A stretch of 64,000 nucleotides of DNA from Eremophila alpestris peregrina (Eukaryota; Chordata; Aves; Passeriformes; Alaudidae), in the NCBI GenBank assembly GCA_009792885.1, contig WMCF01000015.1:16494813-16558812 (forward strand), read 5' to 3'. Positions 37,091-50,200 of this stretch are shown piece after piece; within the stretch, counting starts at the first letter, position 1; each line of letters opens with the position of its first letter. Below the pieces are notes generated by a model. It worked only from the letters and a program-made list of their open reading frames with translations. It searched no databases and was not told the origin of the DNA. The position numbers and the translations under genes are program-made.

Positions 37091-39930
37091 GCTGCCAAAA
37101 GGCAGATGTGGAAACAGTGTCTTAAAAAGAGGTTGCTCTGTGATGTCTGATTTCATGTACTCTGAAGCGTAATCAAGGAAGGAGATTTAATGCGTGAAAC
37201 AGCAGCGAGCAAGCTCTAATTGATGGCCAGGTGCTAGGAAGACAAATTGCTTGTCTGTAAGATTGCCTTGTTAAATTTTAGGGCCTTGACATGTTTCAGT
37301 AGTCTGAGACCTAGGGAGAGGTTAGCAAAGCTTGGAGACAGGGATGTGCTGCTGATAGTGGGCACAAAGAACGCAGAATTCACGGGCCGCAAGGACATTT
37401 GGCAGAACTCCTAGGACAGGAAAGAAACTAGCAAAGAAAACTCATTAACTGTGCTGAAATCAGCTCTAATTGGTAGAAGATAATTCTGCTGGGGACATCG
37501 TGAGCATCGGCTCGCAAGCCACTGACTCAAGAAATCCGCCAGAGAATCCATAATAGTGAACTATTCAAAGCAGCGTTTCTGTTTGTGTCATGGTCCCTTG
37601 GCTGCTTCGAGGGGGAAAAAAAGTTGCTGAAGTGGCCTGAGCTGGGACCACTGCATCATTGCATTCCAAATGTTTTACTTCCCCTCAGCATTTCACAGTT
37701 CTTCACAGAACGTGCCACCAGGCAAACTGCTGGTTTTACCATGAATCCAAGTTCTTGTGTAGGTGTTTTACACCCCACCTGCAAGATCACAAACTAACAA
37801 AGATATTTAGCAGTGCTTCCATCTTATTCGTAACCCAAATTATCCACTTTGTGCTGGGCTTTTATTATTTATTTCTTTATTAATTTTCAGTTAAACATGC
37901 CTTATCAGTTGTCAAAAAATGTCCTCAACAAAGCTCCCTCCTACTTTGTAGCCTTGTACCAAATACTGCATTGGCAGTAACTCTTTTTGCCTATAACAAT
38001 TTCCAGTCTTGACTTTTCCATTTCCTTTTATATTTTTGATCCCTAATTCTAGCAACGCACAGTGCTGACCATTTTGTCCCTCCATTACTTTCTGTTCTTC
38101 CCTAGCAGATCCATTTGAACCACAGCTGCTGGATTCCAAACCTTGCATCCTGTCTTCCAGAGCAGCTTTCCTATCCTGCCTCTGTATTTGGATGTAATTG
38201 GTACAGATAGTTTGTCTCTGAACAGTTTTAACCTCGTTGTCTCAAAGAGAGCTTGAAAAAGAGAAGTTGCCATCAATCAAATTAAATTATGTTTCTTCAC
38301 TACTCAAGTACTTTTCAGGTTGTTCCTTCCATCTCTATGTGTGCATTTTGTAGCTTCCTAAATGCCTCTCACTAGCAAGGTAATTCCCAGTTAGTTACCT
38401 GAACTGAACTGTAGTCAGTTTGTTTTCTCTCTCATATAGACAGATGTTACACATGTCTCATTTTCCTTGGTATCTGCAATTGTTTTTATCTATTGTCAAT
38501 ATGAAATCTGCCTGACTCAGGCAGTGATACTGATAAGATTTTGATGAGCTCTTCCTGTCCTAGTCCATTAGATAACCTCTGCCCTATTTACTCTGTTTTC
38601 AGAGTGATATATTCAGAAGGATTCACCTGAGAGCCTGCTGATGAGCTTGCCTGGCCTCCCCACATTTCCATGCAAGATGTGTGCATTATTTTTATGTCTT
38701 TTCAGTCAAAAACCACTGAACATAAATGCATTGGTAAATTCTGTGAGGGCTGTGTCTCAGCCCTTCAGAGAGCTGTTTTCATGGCACAGAGCTGACACAC
38801 CAGGATAGTGTTAAGAACAGTGTAAGGCAGAGGGAGCCAAGCTGGTGCAGTCTCTTGTGCTGTGCTATAGATCTTTCTATCTTTGGTTATGCACTTTGTT
38901 TAACCTTCATTCCATTTTGGTATCCTTTCAGAGAGCATCTGCAGTTCTCACCTGTGAATTCATTTTGTTTGCATTCTGCCTATCATTTCAGATTCTCTAA
39001 AATGTACCAGATGTGAAACAGGCTTCCTTTCCATCATCATTAAAAGGCTTCTCATATGGTACAGCAGGGCAAGCAGTATAAATGAGGATATGAAAAGAAT
39101 GACAGACACTCACTTTGGAAAATCTTTTGGCTTATCTACTCCTGCTTTATGTATTACTTTGTTATATTCCAGTACAGCACATACTGTTCCAAAATACTTT
39201 CTTTATGTTCCCCCTACACAGACAGACAGTGCTTTCTACCATCTTACCACTGATCTCATCCAGTGGTGAGATATGATTTCACATAATCTACCTAGAATCT
39301 CTCTTGGTATCAGTAAGAAAGTCTTTGCATTCTGTCAGAAAGGCTTTTGCCTTTTCACCATCTTTTCTGTACTTGAGGAAACATACCATTCAACACTCTC
39401 TAACACATTTTCCATAAAGCTTCCAGCAAGAAACTTCCACATTGTAGCCAAACAACCTGTATGTCTTAAGCTTATGGCACCAATTTTTTCCTTTCCCATT
39501 TTCTTTGCAGTAAGCACAGTCCTTCCCTCAGCCATGTGTCTGGGTACACACTTTCTAATGTTTTAATACTTCTTGTGGGTGTCTGAATGAAGAGTGGTGG
39601 TTACGAACTTCCTCCTGCCTGCTTTTCAGTCGTTTTTTATCTCAACTTTTTGTATGTGATCTCATAATCATTTTGGTTATTCAGAGCTCTGAGTTCACAC
39701 TTTTCTGTGGACTTTACCAAGAGATTATTTGTATGCTGTTCTTTTCTGTAAAGAACTTCTCCAGTGTTCTGTATAGCAATTTATTACAGTCAAGTCTTTT
39801 AGTATCCTAATGTGATATTTATCTACGTTATCTTAAACTCTCTTATGCCATGCTATCAAGAAACATATATTCTGGCAACAGTATCATCCCTCATATATTT
39901 CATGCTGGCTGTATTGGCACAACCTGTTTC
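37091..39930. other. Intergenic, nothing recognised
   Basis: 2.8 kb upstream of ESD with only short open frames and no recognisable repeat or RNA gene. Confidence 0.6.
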
Positions 39931-39934
39931 AAGT

Positions 39935-40400
39935 TGTTGGAACCCAGGACATCCCTCTGGCTGTGCTGGGTGGTCCGAGATCCTGGCAAGGAGTCTTTAG
40001 AATGGGGGTTCAAGAGGGCAAAATGGAGGAATCTGGGCATCTCCCTTGTCCTTCTGCTCCTTCTTCTTGTCCTCCATCTTCTGCTGTGATGGTGGCTCTT
40101 TTGGATTGGATTAGAGTAGAAATGTGCTGTCTAACATAAGTAATAGGTATTGGCAATTAACTGTAAACATGGAACACGTAGTACTTAGTATAAAGAGTTA
40201 ACACTGCCCTGAGGGCAGTCAGTCGGCAACGACCTGAGCTGCAGCAAAGACCTCAGAAGGGCAAAGGAAGAATGTATTAGATAAGAAAGAATAAACACCT
40301 TGAAAAACAGAGCCAATGAATCTCTACTTCTTCTTCTGGCACAGGGCTTGGGAAAGAGACTATTTGTAATATCTCAGGAGTCATTTCAACCCAAAACCCG
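39935..40400 (+). mobile_element. Solo LTR of a songbird-type endogenous retrovirus, plus strand
   Basis: The stretch starts with TG at 39935 and carries a TATA-like TATAAA at 40199-40204 followed 86-90 bases later by AATAAA at 40290-40295. That is the U3-R-U5 spacing of a retroviral LTR. A GC-rich inverted pair (GCCCTGAGGGC) lies between them. The wording of the U3 part is familiar to me from passerine ERV LTRs. No gag, pol or env frame is adjacent, so it is a solo LTR or a fragment. The 3' edge is approximate. Confidence 0.65.
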
Positions 40401-42169
40401 AGAGAAGTCTTCAGCTTTTCAAGGCAGAAAGTTTGCACAGGGAAACAGAAAATTTTCTGCACAACTGTATTGTTATTGATTATCTTTGCTATTTTCCCTT
40501 CCGTCTACATCCATCTATCTTACCTTTTATTCCTAGATGGAAGTTAGACCTGAGTTTCTTTTCTTTCTTACACAGCCTCACTTTCTTTACCTATGTACAA
40601 TGAGGGCTTTTTCCTGCTTTGTTCTATTTCTTGATTTTATTAGTTCCTTTGTGTTCGTTAGTGAGTCATTAGGTCGTTTGGGGACACAGCATTGTCCTTT
40701 GGTCTCGCTTGCACTGTAATCCCAGTTACATGACTCCCCTGGCTCCTCTTTCCCTTGGCTTTATCTTGGACTGCGTGCTCCTGCAGTGCTGCACTGGGGG
40801 CTCAGGAAAGGCCTCAATAGCTCTGAGCTGCTGTGAGGCTGAGCATAAATCATAATCACAAATCCTCTTTGCAGAGAGGCTGTGGAAAACATACACACAG
40901 AAGATTTGCAGTTGCAGAAACAAGTCATTTGTGATAAGAAAACAGAAGAAGTAATATCTTTTGAAATATTCTTTGTCCCTAGAACAGTTAAAGCACTTAC
41001 AACTTTTCCAAGGGGAAAAATACCCAATCATGCCTCTTTTTTTACAGTAGTCTAAGAAATATAAATAATATTTTGTTATCACTTCAGAAAAATGGAAAAT
41101 TAAGCACATTACAACTGATATTAAATCCTGATAATTCTGACAGAAAGTATTTTCCTCTTAATGTGTTACAATTAAAAATGAAGAAGTCACATTTTTTCAT
41201 AGTAAATTAATTTCACACAGTATTATGTCTTTTGTTTTCTATTTCTTTCTAGTACAGATTAATTTTGAATCTATGAAGGGTCTGCTTGTTTGAGAATTTT
41301 TTTCCACATACAGTTTTAAATCGTTCATGTATTTACTGAGCCCTTGAGGCTGGTATTTTGAATTCAGATATTCAAGTAAACTTTGATGTATAATTGCAGA
41401 TAAGGAAAGATATTGGCTGACAGGAATGTAATAGTGAAAAATCTGTTTTAGCAAATGCCAAAGGACAAATTTAAATTCAATTTAAGCCAATAAATAATAC
41501 AGTAGAGCATTAGGGCTTGTCTTATTTATGGGAGCTGCAAGGAGAGGTGGAGGCATAAATGCCATTTGTTTAGGCTTGTAGTTGTCTTTCCAAGGGAGAC
41601 AGGCTTTTCTTTAGGTCTTATGGAATAAGTTAAGATCAGTAACACCAGCTGGCATACCTTGATCCCTACATGAGCTTTGAAGCAATACATGTACAATAGA
41701 CTTTCTTTCTTCGTCTTAGTGGGCAGTTCAGGCCACAGAATTGAAGTAATTTATCAAAATTAGGATCAAAGTAGCAGAAAGAACTTTCACGTATATCATA
41801 AATTCTTCCTGTGAGGATTGTTTAAATCTGTTATCTATAATTAAGGCAGTCGTGCAAAATTACAACAAAAGATTTCTTTAAAGAGCAAAAGAGCATGGCT
41901 TTTAGAAAAGCTGAGGAAAAGATGGTAATTTATTGTAAAAATGAGCAAGATAACATGCCTACATGGCTTTTGGAGCAACCAGCATGATCCCCAGAAGAAA
42001 GAATATTTTTTTTCAGTAATACATGTGACACCTAGAGGAAGTACAGGCAGTGGAAAAGTCATAAGAGTCTTAACATCATTTAAGAGAAAAAAGTAAAAGT
42101 AGATGGTAATATCACCCACAGATGTGGTAGTTGAGACAGTCAAAACACACAAAGTGCTTCATTAAAAAT
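40401..42169. other. Intergenic, nothing recognised
   Basis: 1.8 kb of AT-rich sequence. A 127-codon minus-strand frame at 40726-41109 has no recognisable domain, and I regard it as chance. Confidence 0.55.
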
Positions 42170-42600
42170 TTCTGGGGCTCCAAGTATCAGGACTTTATTA
42201 TCTATCAGTCTTTCATATAAATCAGAAGGCTTTACACACCAGCACCTCGTTATTTAACAGTCCCTATCTTAGTTCCCAAAGGCATCTCCAAGCAGCTCTC
42301 AGGGTCTGTCCATTTATGCCAGTAGCCAGTCAGTCAGTTTTTCTTCCCAGTTCCAGCTCACTCCATCCCATCCCCGGTCCTGTCAGTTCCTGGTACAAAG
42401 TCTTACCTTATCTGTCCCTTGCGCAGCCTCCTGTCCCTGGGTCTTCACAGCACAGCAGCAGATTCCATCTGGCTGCAACTGTGACTCCAACTGAGCTGCA
42501 GCTGACACTGAGCCCCCCCTCTCAGCCCAGCTCACTCTTTATCACACCCATGGCTGGGAGAACAAGGCTGTTCCCACTCCAGGATAATTAACACAGCTGC
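42170..42600 (-). mobile_element. Candidate LTR, minus strand
   Basis: This GC-richer block lies in AT-rich surroundings. Read on the minus strand, it has AATAAAG near 42195, close to its 3' edge, as an LTR poly(A) signal would be. It lacks long open frames and resembles no gene. I call it an LTR by its layout and its abrupt base-composition borders, not by a firm family match. A different repeat class is possible. Confidence 0.4.
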
Positions 42601-42857
42601 AATACATCAGATCCAAGATTACCTTTAGTACCAACTCTATTTGTTTCCTCACACTATCTTTATCTATCTTACCACACATAGGTAATTGGCAAAAGATTTG
42701 ATTGATCTGAATTTTAAGAAAAGATTGGTCTTCTGAAAGTTTTAAAAAATAATAAACCTTGAAGGCAACAAGTTTTCAGTTACTAATATAGGGATTATTT
42801 AGGCATAATTAGTGTCTAAAAATATCTAAGTTATTGTCTAATAGATGAAGAAAACTA

Positions 42858-43322
42858 GGCAGGTCAGCCTTAACCACCACTCCCAGGAAGGTAATGGAAC
42901 AGATCCTCCTAGGAGCCATTTCTGGGTATACAAAGAAAAAGATGGTGGGTAGGAATAGCCAACATGGATTTACTGAGAGCACAGCACACCTGACCTGTCT
43001 AATTACCTCCTGAAGAGAATTCTGCTTTAATAGACAAAGAAGGAGCAGTGGAAATTGTGTACATTAACAGGGGTTTTGAAAGAACTTCTAATAGTCTCCT
43101 TGTCTCCCTTAACAAGATTGGAGAAATATGAGCTCCATTAGTGGGTAATAAGGTGGGTGGAAAATTGGCTTTATTGCTGGGCTGAGGGAGTATTGATCAG
43201 CAGTCCAGAGTCCAGCTGTCAGAGTGACACTCTCAGGGATCAATACAAGGAACAGGACTGTTTAGTATCTTTATTAGTGACCTGGGTGATGAGATGGAGT
43301 GCAGCCTGAGATATGTAGGTAA
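42858..43322 (+). repeat. CR1 LINE fragment from the reverse-transcriptase region, plus strand
   Basis: It follows avian CR1 ORF2 on the plus strand: GTCAGCCTTAACCACCACTC, 'GGAAGGTAATGGAACAGATC', 'AGCCAACATGGATTTACTGA', 'TTATTAGTGACCTGGGTGATG'. Many stops and frameshifts make it a dead copy. It lacks the 3' terminal region, so it is an internal fragment. It is described only; no frame is restored. Confidence 0.8.
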
Positions 43323-43504
43323 GGAAAAACCAGTTTATATTACTCCCTGCAGTAAGAAAGGTAAAGAGAGAATATTCTTTGGGAATAGAAGAGACTTCAG
43401 TTCAGAAAGACACTCTGGAGTTCTGGGGAAAAAAGAAAAAACTAAGTTGCAGCAAGGAAGGGGCTATTGGTAATATAAGTCACTATTGATAATACAGCTC
43501 ATTG

Positions 43505-43536
43505 AAAAAAAGAAAAAAAAAGAAAAAAAAAAAAAG
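43505..43536 (+). repeat. A-rich simple repeat
   Basis: Runs of 6-13 A separated by single G bases. Confidence 0.8.
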
Positions 43537-46189
43537 AGCTTATTGCTACTGACAATGACCAGGTCCACAGTGCAAAGCACTGTAGAAAAACTTATTGAAG
43601 GCAAACTTCCTCACTTGAAGGGTTCACTGTCTACAAGACAGGAAGGGGGGAAAAATAATTCCTATGCTTCTCATGTGGAGAACAGAAATGTTGACTTCCA
43701 GAGTACATCCATGATGATTATGCTCCTGTGGAACTTCATCCTTTATTTTATGCTTAGTTGTAGGCAGCAATTCCGAATATTTTGGTGGAGTAACTCTTGG
43801 ACTAGTCTGCTTCTGAATCCTGAGATTTTCTGCCTTTGTTTGACCCTGAATAGTTCCATCTCTTTCTGAAGGAGCTATCCTGCCTTGGATGAATTTTCAG
43901 GTCCTGTGTGTTGCTTTCCAAATGGCTATCATTTTTTCTCATGGGAAGTATCAGAGGAATTTTAGGATAATCTGTCTCTTTGGGTCTTTCAGAGTCTTAC
44001 AACTGCTGTACTTTGTCTCAGGAAATGCCTTTATAAACTACTTTTGATCCATATTTTTGTTGATTCTACAAACCTGAAGTAAGTAAACCTGACTGATTTC
44101 AAACACATAAATCTCAATCGCAGTAACTGTGCATTGCTAGAATTTTTTATTCATGGGTCAATAAGAACTGCAGATTTCCAGATATGCTTTTGAAATCTGT
44201 TTCACCAGCATTGGAAAGTAGAGGTTTATAGGAAGGGGACCTTCATCCATGTCTTTTAAGTTCTGGGTTCTGTTCCTAGCTTACCGAGGGGCTTCTTTTG
44301 CTGATTTCATCTCACTGTATCTCAGCTGCCCATCAGCAAATAAGACCTCAGCAACAGTTGTCTCTTCCTGAAAACAGTTGTAAGAATAAATAAAAGTGAA
44401 TGTAATCTGACAGTGACTGCAGTAATCTGTTTAGCATGGTTCTTTCCCCATTTTTATCCTTAAGTGTAGATCTGTAAAGTGAAACCTCAATTAATATGTC
44501 ACAGTGTGTTTCTCTTTCCTCAGCCACTGCCTTCTTGGGCAGATCAGAAGATGGCACAGTTCCATTCTTTTTACTTTCTCCCAGGTGGTTATTCCTCAAA
44601 AGACTCATTCAGCAAAGAAGCTGGTTTCCCTCAAGGATCCCCAATGTGACTGTTAATAGTCCCCTTGCGGGGGGCAAAATATTCCCTATACCTAACTCCA
44701 GGCTTCAAGTATTTAGTTTTGAAAAGCAAAGTTATGTGGCCACATTGCATCTGCTGTTAGTTGGGAAAGGAGATACTTTATTCTTGTGGGATTTGAAGAC
44801 TGGGATTTTCTTCAGTAGGCAATTCCAAAGGGTAATTCTTTCCACTTACTTAAAATAGTAATTTGAGACTGCTTCTTATTCTCTATTCTCTCCAGGAGCT
44901 GGCTCAACTGGCCATTTAACTAGGAGTCACCAGCAGTTCCCAGTCTAAATGACTCTATGAAAAAATAAGTTTTTTAACTTGCACACTTTCTGCTTTTTCT
45001 GCAAAGAGACATGGATCACCCAAACATCTTTGTCATTTCAGATTATTCAGCAGCAGACTGTACAAAACAAGCACGTTGTAAATTTGCTTGGAAACTCAGC
45101 AACCATCATTTTAACTACTGATTTCTTTGCTTCCATTTCCTGCGGCAGTTGTGTGGTTGCAGGAATATAATTTTTACTACTGGGTTCCTGAGAGCTGTGA
45201 AGAAATATTTAAGGATTCTGAGACTCTCAATCTCTTCTACTGCTACAGAACACTTATGGTCTAACAGGGAGAATAAAAGTGAACTCGCAAAATGCTAATA
45301 TTTGTATTGTCAGTGAATTGTGACCTAAGAATTTGCAAATAAACACTTCGAGATTTTTCAATGTCATTTGCAAATGCTCTTGCAGAAATATTTATGGAAG
45401 AGCAGGTGTCCTGCCTTCATGGTGACAATTGATGATAAGGACACTTATCTTCTTAACTTCTGGGGTTTTTTGAGCCTTTCATAAGGGACTATGTTTATGC
45501 ATGTGCAATGCTGAGTCCTTTCAGAAATACATCTGAAGATGGAACTTAGTGTCTTCTTTTCCAAACATCTTTGCTTCTATGTCTTGAAGTGCCATATTGA
45601 TAAACTAAATGTATTCTCTTTCAATGATCAGAGAAAATTATGTAGAAACAGGTAAATCTCGCTGGGAGTTTTCCAAAGAGCATTAAAAAATTAAGATACA
45701 CTGGAGCCTGCATACAGAGATCTTGCAGTACTGAGGTAAAACTGAGTGGATTTGCAGTTCAGTGACATTATCTAGTACATTTCACCATACCACCATATGT
45801 GGTATGTCACGTATTTGCAACTAAAACAATCTGATTCCATATATCTGATAGCCTCTGAAAAATACAGCTTTGCATGCTTTTTTCTACACATTATAAAGCT
45901 CGGTGAAATCTTAAGATTAGAGCAAGCTTTTGAAGTGATTACTTATTAACAGCTGTACTTCTTTGATATGCATTGCCATTGCAAACAATAACTTGTATGC
46001 TGTAACATCAGTTGGAGGAATAAATTTATTTTGGTTTTAAGACAGGGAAAATGAAAACCATTAAAATCCACTTGGGGCTCTTATTTCAATGCTTTTTGTG
46101 AAAGAAAATACCGACAATAGATGGCACTGTGGTTCTGTGACCGGGGGTTGTTTCTGTCTCTGTGGCGGTGCCGCGCTGTTTGTGCTGCT
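43537..46189. other. Intergenic, nothing recognised
   Basis: 2.6 kb with only short open frames (the longest about 120 codons, at 44496-44858) and no domain or repeat that I can name. Confidence 0.55.
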
Positions 46190-47240
46190 CCAGCGGTGGG
46201 GCTGACCCGGGCTGGACACCAGGTGCCCACCAAACTCCCACTCCTCTCCTCAGCCGGGCAGGGCAGAGGAAACACAAGGAAAAGTTCCTGGGTCCAGATA
46301 AGGGGAGAAAGAGACCACTCACCAATTACTGTAACGGGCAAAAGGCACTTGGCTTGGGGAAATTAGTTTAATTTATTGCCAACTAGATCAGAGTAGTCTA
46401 ATGAGATGTAAAAGCTAAATCTTAAAGCAACTTCACCCCTCCACCCCTCTCCCTTATTCCTGGGATTAACTTCCCTCCTGATTTTCTCTACCTCTTCTCC
46501 CACAGTGGCACAGAGGGATGGGGAATGGGAACTGTGGTCAGTCATTACTCGTGGTTTCTGCTGTTGTTCCTCCTCAAGGAGAGGACCTCACACTCTTCCC
46601 CTGCTCCAACTTCAGCTCTCTCCCTCTGTGGACAGTCCTCCATGAACTTCAACATGCATCCTTCCCTCGGGCTGCAGTTCTTCATGAACTGCTCCATTTA
46701 GGGTCCCAAGTCCTGCCAGCAAACCCGCTCCAGAGGGGCTCCTCTCTCCACTGACTTCCCACAGATGCTGCCAGGAGCCTGCTCCAGCACGGGCTTCCTA
46801 TGGGGTCACAGCCTCCTTTGGCATTCACCTGCTCCAGCTCCTGTTCCCCGGGCTGCAGAGGGATCTCTGCTCCCCTACGGACCTCCCTGGGCTGCAGGGG
46901 CACCTCCCCATGGGCTGCACCAGGGGCTGCCGGGGAACCTCTGCTCCAGCGCCCAGAGCACCTCCTGCCCCTCCTTCTCCACTGACCTCCGTGTCTGCAG
47001 AGTTGTTCCTCTCACATATTCTAACTCTTCTCTCTGGCTGCTATGGTGAAGCTTCTCCCCACTTCTTAAATCTGTTATCCCACTGGCACCATAGTGGTGC
47101 CTGCTGGGCTTGGCCTTGGCCAGAGGTTTGTCCATCCTGGAGCTGGCTGGCATTGGATCTGTCAGATACGGACAAAACTTCTGGAAGCATTTCACAGAAC
47201 CCACTCCTGTAGCTTCCTCACTTCTGAAACCTTACCATGC
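46190..47240 (-). mobile_element. Long LTR of an endogenous retrovirus, minus strand
   Basis: A kilobase of GC-rich sequence with repeated phrases such as GGGCTGCAG...GGG, on plus-strand text that I recognise from abundant passerine ERV LTRs. On the minus strand an AATAAA (near 46373-46378) is followed by a stretch like 'GGGCACCTGGTGTCCAGCC' and a CAGCCCCACC end, as at the 3' end of that LTR family. The open frames inside (46765-47049, 46875-47204 and others) are a consequence of high G+C. No viral genes are attached, so it is a solo LTR or fragment. The boundaries are approximate. Confidence 0.7.
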
Positions 47241-50200
47241 AAACCAATAGAGCTTATTAATTAAATCTTATGGTTCTACTTCTTAGTGAAATTAATTGGC
47301 TTTCTGCTATTGCAAACACACTGTTTCTGAGACCGAAAATTATTAAGCTATATGTACTTACCAAAGAGTACATCTTCAGTAGAAGGATGGTTGTCCTTAG
47401 AAAAAGAGAATTATTACAATGGCTCATTTTGGACCAGTTTACTGAGATAGTTAAACTCTGCAACATGCTCTTTCTTTTTGTCCAGCAAAATATTGAAAAT
47501 TAGTTTAGCCTTCAGCAGACACTGTACTGAATATTTATGGGATAAATAAAACCAAACGAAATTAGCTACTTAAGACAAACCTCCAGTTTATAAAACAACT
47601 GATGGCATTTGAATATTTTAATCTGCTTTACTAGCAGTGCAATCAGACAGAACAGTAAAACATTGAAACACCATTTTACATTAACATTACAAAATACAGC
47701 AAAAATTTTTTCTCTATGTATTTACATAAGCAAACATATAGGTATTCAAAATAGAATGCATCTCACCATCTGGCAATAATTACATAAGTACAGTGCATGG
47801 TTGACTGGATGAGATAGATACATAGGAATTTTTTACCCTGAAGTGTAAAAAGGATGCACACCAGCTTAGGAGATACATGGTGAGCTTCATGTCTTTGGAC
47901 ATTTTTCAGATGCAGTCTTAACAGTAATAAAATGCCTATCTACTTGAAAAATTGATGCTGAAAAGTTTTTTCAGATGAAATGGGTTTTTTTGATGCAGAT
48001 ATGACAGACTGACTCAGCATGCTTTTCCTGTGAAGTAGGGGAAGGCCCTAACCTCTGAACCAGTCTGTATGAATGTCTTCTCTTATTGTTTTTTAAAAAA
48101 AAGTTCCATTCCAGTCTGATGCATAATGAAAACACAGTTTTTTGGAAGATGGACATGTTGCTCTCAAGCTGGTCATATTAAAACCATGGTGTTCATTCCA
48201 AACGTGGGCCAAATGCTGTAAATCCTACTTTAAAGCAGCTGAACTTTGTCATCTGTCTGCAGTATAATGAGTCCATTAATTGCTATCTACTGATGAACAA
48301 CCTCTAGCAGATTTGGCATGGTGGCTAGAACAAATTCATACCCTGACTCTGTCATCCTCACTAAGGCAAACTGCAAAAAAAAAAAAAAAAATCTATTAAT
48401 ATTTTGATGCAGGGTGGCAGAATCAGGCCTTTCAAAGCTGTCAAAAATGCCCATAAAGAGCTGGAGATATTGGTCTTTATCTGCTGTGCATTCTTGGCCT
48501 TGAGAGGCTTCTTAGGCAAAAGCTGCTGATCACTCAATAAAACTATCTATCTGAGTGCTCCAGAATCAAAATGTCAGGCATCAGTTTTCCCTGCTTCTAA
48601 GCAAAAACTGTGTCGTGTTCTCTCCAGCTGTCAATTAATGAACTGCTGTCAAGTCTCTTATGTCTATAGGTTTTATTTTAATAAGCTGGAAAAAAAAGTG
48701 ATTGTTCAGAGTCATCTTGTAATGAAACTTCAAGCCAGTAGTTGAAACCCTCTGTGACTGCAGCGAAACATTCCCTGTCAGTATTTGCAACCTGAGCAAT
48801 TTGACATTGTGAACGAGGAACAGAAGGTGAAATGAAAGAGAAACAGAGGGCTGATCTGCTCTGCCATGTGGGCAAAATGCAGACAGTAAATGGAGAGCAT
48901 AAGCACTGAATGTGAAATGCTCAGTAACAGTTTATCAGCTGTGAGCTGGTGAAGGAGACTGTGCAGAGCAGCAACTGGACCCTCAGGAGATTTGGGAGGA
49001 ATTGAGCTCTGGAGAAGAGCAGGGTGCCATGTACATCATACAGGATACAGGTGGGCTCTGCTTCCTGGCACAAATGGGCAGTATGACCCAAGCTGTCTGT
49101 CCCACCTACTTCTTTCTTTTGCAAGGCCAGAGAAACCTGCACCAGGTCAGACATAAAATGGCAAAAAATGTGGCAATTCCCTCCACTGGTGGAAGCCTCT
49201 TTGTTTCCTTTCCCCTCATATGCAGGTTTAGAGACCTTCAGTCCCTGTCAATATTCATCATATGAAGGCAATCTGGTTTGGTGGCAGATCTAGGGCCTCT
49301 TCTACCAAAACACCTTTGCTTTTATTACTGCCTGCTTATTCCCTGAGATACCTGTTTCCAAGGGCAAATCCTCAAAACCATCACCCCCATTGTGGAGTGG
49401 AGACAACTGGCCTGTGGTATATAAGATGGGCATTGTCCTTAGTTCAAAGTACCAGATTTAGGGTCAATATCAAACTTGACAAGAAAGAGTGGAAAGTCAC
49501 TGCTCCCACCTACTATTATGGTAGTCCTCATACTCAGCTGCATTTAGCAGATTCCCTCTGGAATGCCTTCTTTGCCAGTGTGACACCCTTCACACAGGAG
49601 CAGGATGTGTGCATAGGGAGGTAGGAGCAGCGGGTTTATTTTTGCTTCTGCTGAAGCTGTTCAGTTTGACTGTGGTGCTCAAATGTACCCAGAGACAGAG
49701 AGAGCATATAAAGCACCTGGCTAGCATAGCATTTATTCTACTTGATTTATCAGTTCATCCTAAATGATTGGTTTTGGGGGAAGAACCATGAATGTCTGTG
49801 AGGTGATAGATGACAGACATAGCATCATCAGTGTGAGTGGGGCTGGAGTATGACACTGTTCCAGACATGGAGGCTGAGGTCTACGGGGTGTTTTAGTGTC
49901 ATCATGTGCATGCAGAACTTCTGTATGACCAGTGCACAGTGGCTCCTACCTACCCCATGTCAGAGGAAAGGGCAAATAAAACTAGCAGATTTAGTTATAC
50001 AATATTTATGACAATAAATCAGTTTCTTGGAAATCAGTCAAGTACCCAGCCAATTTCTAAGTCCTTGTCTGTCATAGATCAGTATCTTAAGCTAAAGGCC
50101 TTCTTCCAAAGACTCCCACCTGGTAGGCCAGAAGAAGGTTCAGTTTCTCTCTGTTTCTCTCCTTCTTTGACTTAGGGGAAATTTAATTGTTCTGTAAAAA

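Noticed and set aside
36598..37156. Several long overlapping open frames on both strands in the CpG island, including poly-Ala/Gln-like stretches
   Set aside because: High G+C and the CAG repeat keep many frames open by chance; the region is explained by the ESD promoter and noncoding first exon.
40726..41109. 127-codon minus-strand open frame
   Set aside because: No domain, no conserved motif, and in intergenic AT-rich DNA.
43486..43869. 127-codon open frame downstream of the CR1 fragment
   Set aside because: Begins in the A-rich simple repeat (poly-Lys) and shows no similarity that I can recognise.
46765..47212. Overlapping 94-109-codon frames
   Set aside because: They lie inside the GC-rich LTR and have Pro/Ala/Ser/Leu-rich translations with no domain.
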